From NCBI GenBank assembly GCA_003644405.1, contig QNCE01000057.1, positions 1 to 8,186 of the forward strand: a stretch of DNA of 8,186 nucleotides, read 5' to 3'. The notes beneath the pieces are model-generated. The model saw only the letters and a program-made list of their open reading frames with translations. It was not told the origin of the DNA and made no database searches. The DNA is from Candidatus Omnitrophota bacterium (lineage in GTDB: Bacteria > Omnitrophota > Gorgyraeia > Duberdicusellales > 4484-171). A program made the position numbers and the translations under genes. Positions 6,563-8,186 of the stretch are shown piece by piece (position 1 is the stretch's first letter; every line of letters begins with the position of its first letter).

Positions 6563-7339
6563 ATGGGAGTAGAAATTCACCCCAAAGCAATAGTCCACCC
6601 AGGAGCCTTCCTTGATGAAGATGTAAAAATAGGTCCTTATGCGGTAATAGAGAAAGATGTAAAAGTAGGTTCTTCCACAATAATTGGAAGTTTTGCTCAA
6701 CTCTTAGGGAATACCGAAGTAGGAAAGAGCTGTAAAATTTACTCCTATGCAGTTATAGGTAGTGCTCCTCAAGATTTGAAGTACAAAGGAGAGAGAACCT
6801 TTGTTACTATTGGTGATAATAACATTATTAGAGAATTTGTGACTATAAATCCTGGGACAGAGGAGGGGAGTGTCACCTTAGTGGGAAATAATAACTTGAT
6901 AATGGCTTATTCTCATATTGCCCATAACTGTAAGATTGGAGATAATAATATCCTAGCTAACGCAGCAACTTTAGCAGGACACGTAGAGATAGAGGATAGA
7001 GTAGTAATAGGAGGGTTGGTTGCCATTCATCAGTTCTGTCGGATAGGTAGTTACTCTATAGTTGGAGGATGTTCTAAAGTAGTTCAGGATATTCCTCCTT
7101 TCTCTCTATGTGATGGACATCCTGCAAAAGTATATAATGTAAATGTTATAGGATTAAGAAGGGCAGGGTTCTCCAAGGAGAAGATAGAGACATTAAGAAA
7201 AGCTTTTAAAATAATCTTCTTTGAAAAGCATACCTTTTCCTCTGCTCGAGAGATAATCTTAAATAAACTTCCTTCCTCTCCAGAATTAGATAAACTTTTA
7301 AGCTTTATTGCTTCCTCTAAAAGAGGAATTGCCAGATGA
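6563..7339 (+). CDS. lpxA: UDP-N-acetylglucosamine 3-O-acyltransferase LpxA
   Basis: LpxA catalyses the first step of lipid A synthesis, moving a 3-hydroxyacyl chain from acyl-ACP to the 3-OH of UDP-GlcNAc. This 258-aa protein is a hexapeptide-repeat beta-helix (about 4-185) followed by a helical C-terminal domain (about 193-256), the normal LpxA length and layout. SHIAHNC (117-123) holds the catalytic H121 (E. coli H125). H140 in LAGH and H156 in AIHQFC match E. coli H144 and H160. IVGGCS (166-171) places G169 at the E. coli G173 hydrocarbon-ruler position. A glycine there is linked to long (about C14) chains, so a long-chain preference is a reasonable inference. The start gives the usual IHPKAIVHPGA N-terminus and lies just after a TATAAT box with no Shine-Dalgarno. 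The 4-nt overlap with lpxI suggests a coupled pair. Confidence 0.97.
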   Translation: MGVEIHPKAIVHPGAFLDEDVKIGPYAVIEKDVKVGSSTIIGSFAQLLGNTEVGKSCKIYSYAVIGSAPQDLKYKGERTFVTIGDNNIIREFVTINPGTEEGSVTLVGNNNLIMAYSHIAHNCKIGDNNILANAATLAGHVEIEDRVVIGGLVAIHQFCRIGSYSIVGGCSKVVQDIPPFSLCDGHPAKVYNVNVIGLRRAGFSKEKIETLRKAFKIIFFEKHTFSSAREIILNKLPSSPELDKLLSFIASSKRGIAR

Positions 7340-8142
7340 AAATTGGACTTCTGGCAGGAAACAGAAATCTCCCCTTGCTTTTTGCTAGCCAGGCTAAAAA
7401 AAATGACTTGGAAATAGTGGGAATATGTTTTAAAGGGGAAACTAATCCTGAAATTGTTAAGTTAGTAGATAAGTCTTATTGGGTGGATGTAGGAAGATTA
7501 GAAGAGGTGGTAGATATTTTCAAAAAGGAGAATATAAAAGATTGTGTAATGGTGGGTCAGATTAGTCCTTGGAGAATATTTAGGAGGAGAAGATGGGATG
7601 ACTCTATTTTGGAGGTAGTAAAAGAAGCTGATTTTCGACCTCACTCGATTTTTTCTAAGATAATATATGCCTTAGAGAAAGAGGGATTTAGATTTTTGGA
7701 TTCTACTTACTATTTAAAAGATAGTTTAGCTCATAGGGGAGTGATGAATAAGATAGAGCCTGGGAGAGAAGTTTTTTCTCAGATAGAATGGGGTCTTAAG
7801 ATAGTTTCTAAGTACGTAGAGTTAGATGTGGGGCAGACTTTAGTAGTAAAGAATAAAGCAGTGGTAGCTATAGAAGCTTTAGAGGGTACAGATAGCACCA
7901 TCAGGAGAGCTTATAAGATTGCTGGCAAAGGTTGTCTGGTGTTTAAGTTTAGTAAAAAAGACCAAGATTTAAGGTTTGATGTTCCTGTGGTAGGCATAGA
8001 CACTTTGCACCTTTTGAGGAGAATAAGAGCTAAAGCTCTAATTTTAGAAGAGGGGAGAGTGATAATCCTAGATAAGAAGAAATTCCTAAACTTAGCAGAT
8101 AGATGGGAGATTTCTATTATAGGAGAGAGAAAAGTAAATTAA
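7336..8142 (+). CDS. lpxI: UDP-2,3-diacylglucosamine pyrophosphatase LpxI (DUF1009 family)
   Basis: LpxI hydrolyses UDP-2,3-diacylglucosamine to lipid X and UMP, the fourth step of lipid A synthesis. It replaces LpxH in lineages that lack it; the family was first defined in Caulobacter. This 268-aa protein has an N-terminal domain starting MKIGLLAGNRNLP (1-13) with MVGQISP (72-78). The conserved C-terminal domain has DVGQTLVVK (164-172), AIEALEGTDSTIRRA (178-192) and QDLRFDVPVVG (210-220). D215 in the FDVP motif probably corresponds to the aspartate essential in the Caulobacter enzyme. The C-terminus keeps the family pattern GRVIILDKKKF, then LAD and SIIGE. The length is typical. The start overlaps lpxA as ATGA, with an AAGAGGA Shine-Dalgarno about 8 nt upstream (7321-7327). 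Its position directly after lpxA supports the functional call. Confidence 0.95.
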   Translation: MKIGLLAGNRNLPLLFASQAKKNDLEIVGICFKGETNPEIVKLVDKSYWVDVGRLEEVVDIFKKENIKDCVMVGQISPWRIFRRRRWDDSILEVVKEADFRPHSIFSKIIYALEKEGFRFLDSTYYLKDSLAHRGVMNKIEPGREVFSQIEWGLKIVSKYVELDVGQTLVVKNKAVVAIEALEGTDSTIRRAYKIAGKGCLVFKFSKKDQDLRFDVPVVGIDTLHLLRRIRAKALILEEGRVIILDKKKFLNLADRWEISIIGERKVN

Positions 8143-8162
8143 CTTTCTAAAGAAACTTAAGG

Positions 8163-8170
8163 AAGGAGGG
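8163..8170 (+). promoter_or_regulatory. Strong Shine-Dalgarno for the gene entering at the window edge
   Basis: AAGGAGGG lies 4 nt before an ATG at 8175, in the 32-nt gap after lpxI. The gap also holds a tiny TTTCT-AA-AGAAA palindrome (8144-8155) that is too weak to be a terminator. Cotranscription with lpxI is therefore likely. Confidence 0.8.
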
Positions 8171-8174
8171 AAAG

Positions 8175-8186
8175 ATGGAAGAAAAA
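8175..8186 (+). CDS. Start of a further gene, cut by the window end (MEEK...)
   Basis: Only four codons (Met-Glu-Glu-Lys) lie within the window, too few to identify the product. The call rests on the strong Shine-Dalgarno at 8163-8170, the same strand and the short distance from lpxI. In related clusters the next gene is often lpxB or a Gfo/Idh-type oxidoreductase, but nothing here tests that. Confidence 0.65.

Noticed and set aside
1..8186. tRNA, rRNA, CRISPR, insertion sequence or novel defence system
   Set aside because: No cloverleaf-like or rRNA-like segment, spaced direct repeats, transposase or terminal inverted repeats were seen. Coding sequence fills almost all of the window.

Overview
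The window is an AT-rich, gene-dense stretch in which every supported gene lies on the + strand. It encodes outer-membrane biogenesis functions: BamA, Skp/OmpH and the early lipid A pathway. The source is therefore a diderm bacterium that makes LPS. Three things point away from the classical enterobacterial arrangement: a fused LpxC-FabZ protein, LpxI in place of LpxH, and arginine encoded almost entirely by AGA/AGG. The fusion is known from Bacteroidetes and several uncultured phyla. An uncultured lineage of the Omnitrophica/Aerophobetes kind would fit, but that is a guess from style, and the sequence alone does not prove the taxon.

Region 1 (1-1323) is the end of a tightly packed operon of small membrane-anchored proteins. 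Three are unrecognised (134, 98 and 93 aa, each with one N-terminal membrane segment). The fourth is a clear type IV prepilin/pseudopilin-like protein (118 aa). The genes overlap by 37, 4 and 4 nt. The first and third proteins share a C-terminal motif and appear to be diverged paralogues. The set probably belongs to a type IV pilus or type II secretion-like machine whose main genes lie upstream of the window.

Region 2 (1324-6509) begins with a near-consensus sigma70-type promoter whose -10 box ends only 7 nt before the bamA ATG. It continues bamA, skp, lpxD, lpxC-fabZ, joined by a 13-nt gap and two ATGA overlaps. BamA inserts outer-membrane proteins and Skp is their periplasmic chaperone. LpxD, LpxC and LpxA build the acylated UDP-glucosamine intermediates, and FabZ supplies the 3-hydroxyacyl-ACP branch point.

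Region 3 (6510-8186) begins with a second promoter-like element (extended -10, TGATATAAT) ending 8 nt before the lpxA ATG. lpxA overlaps lpxI by 4 nt, and the first four codons of another gene with a strong Shine-Dalgarno follow at the window edge.

The most notable signal is the repeated promoter geometry at bamA and lpxA. Both predicted transcription starts fall on or within about 2 nt of the ATG, and neither gene has a Shine-Dalgarno, whereas several other genes here have strong ones. This suggests leaderless transcripts for two essential envelope genes. No tRNA, rRNA, CRISPR, mobile element or clear intrinsic terminator was seen, and no gene-free stretch exceeds 60 nt.
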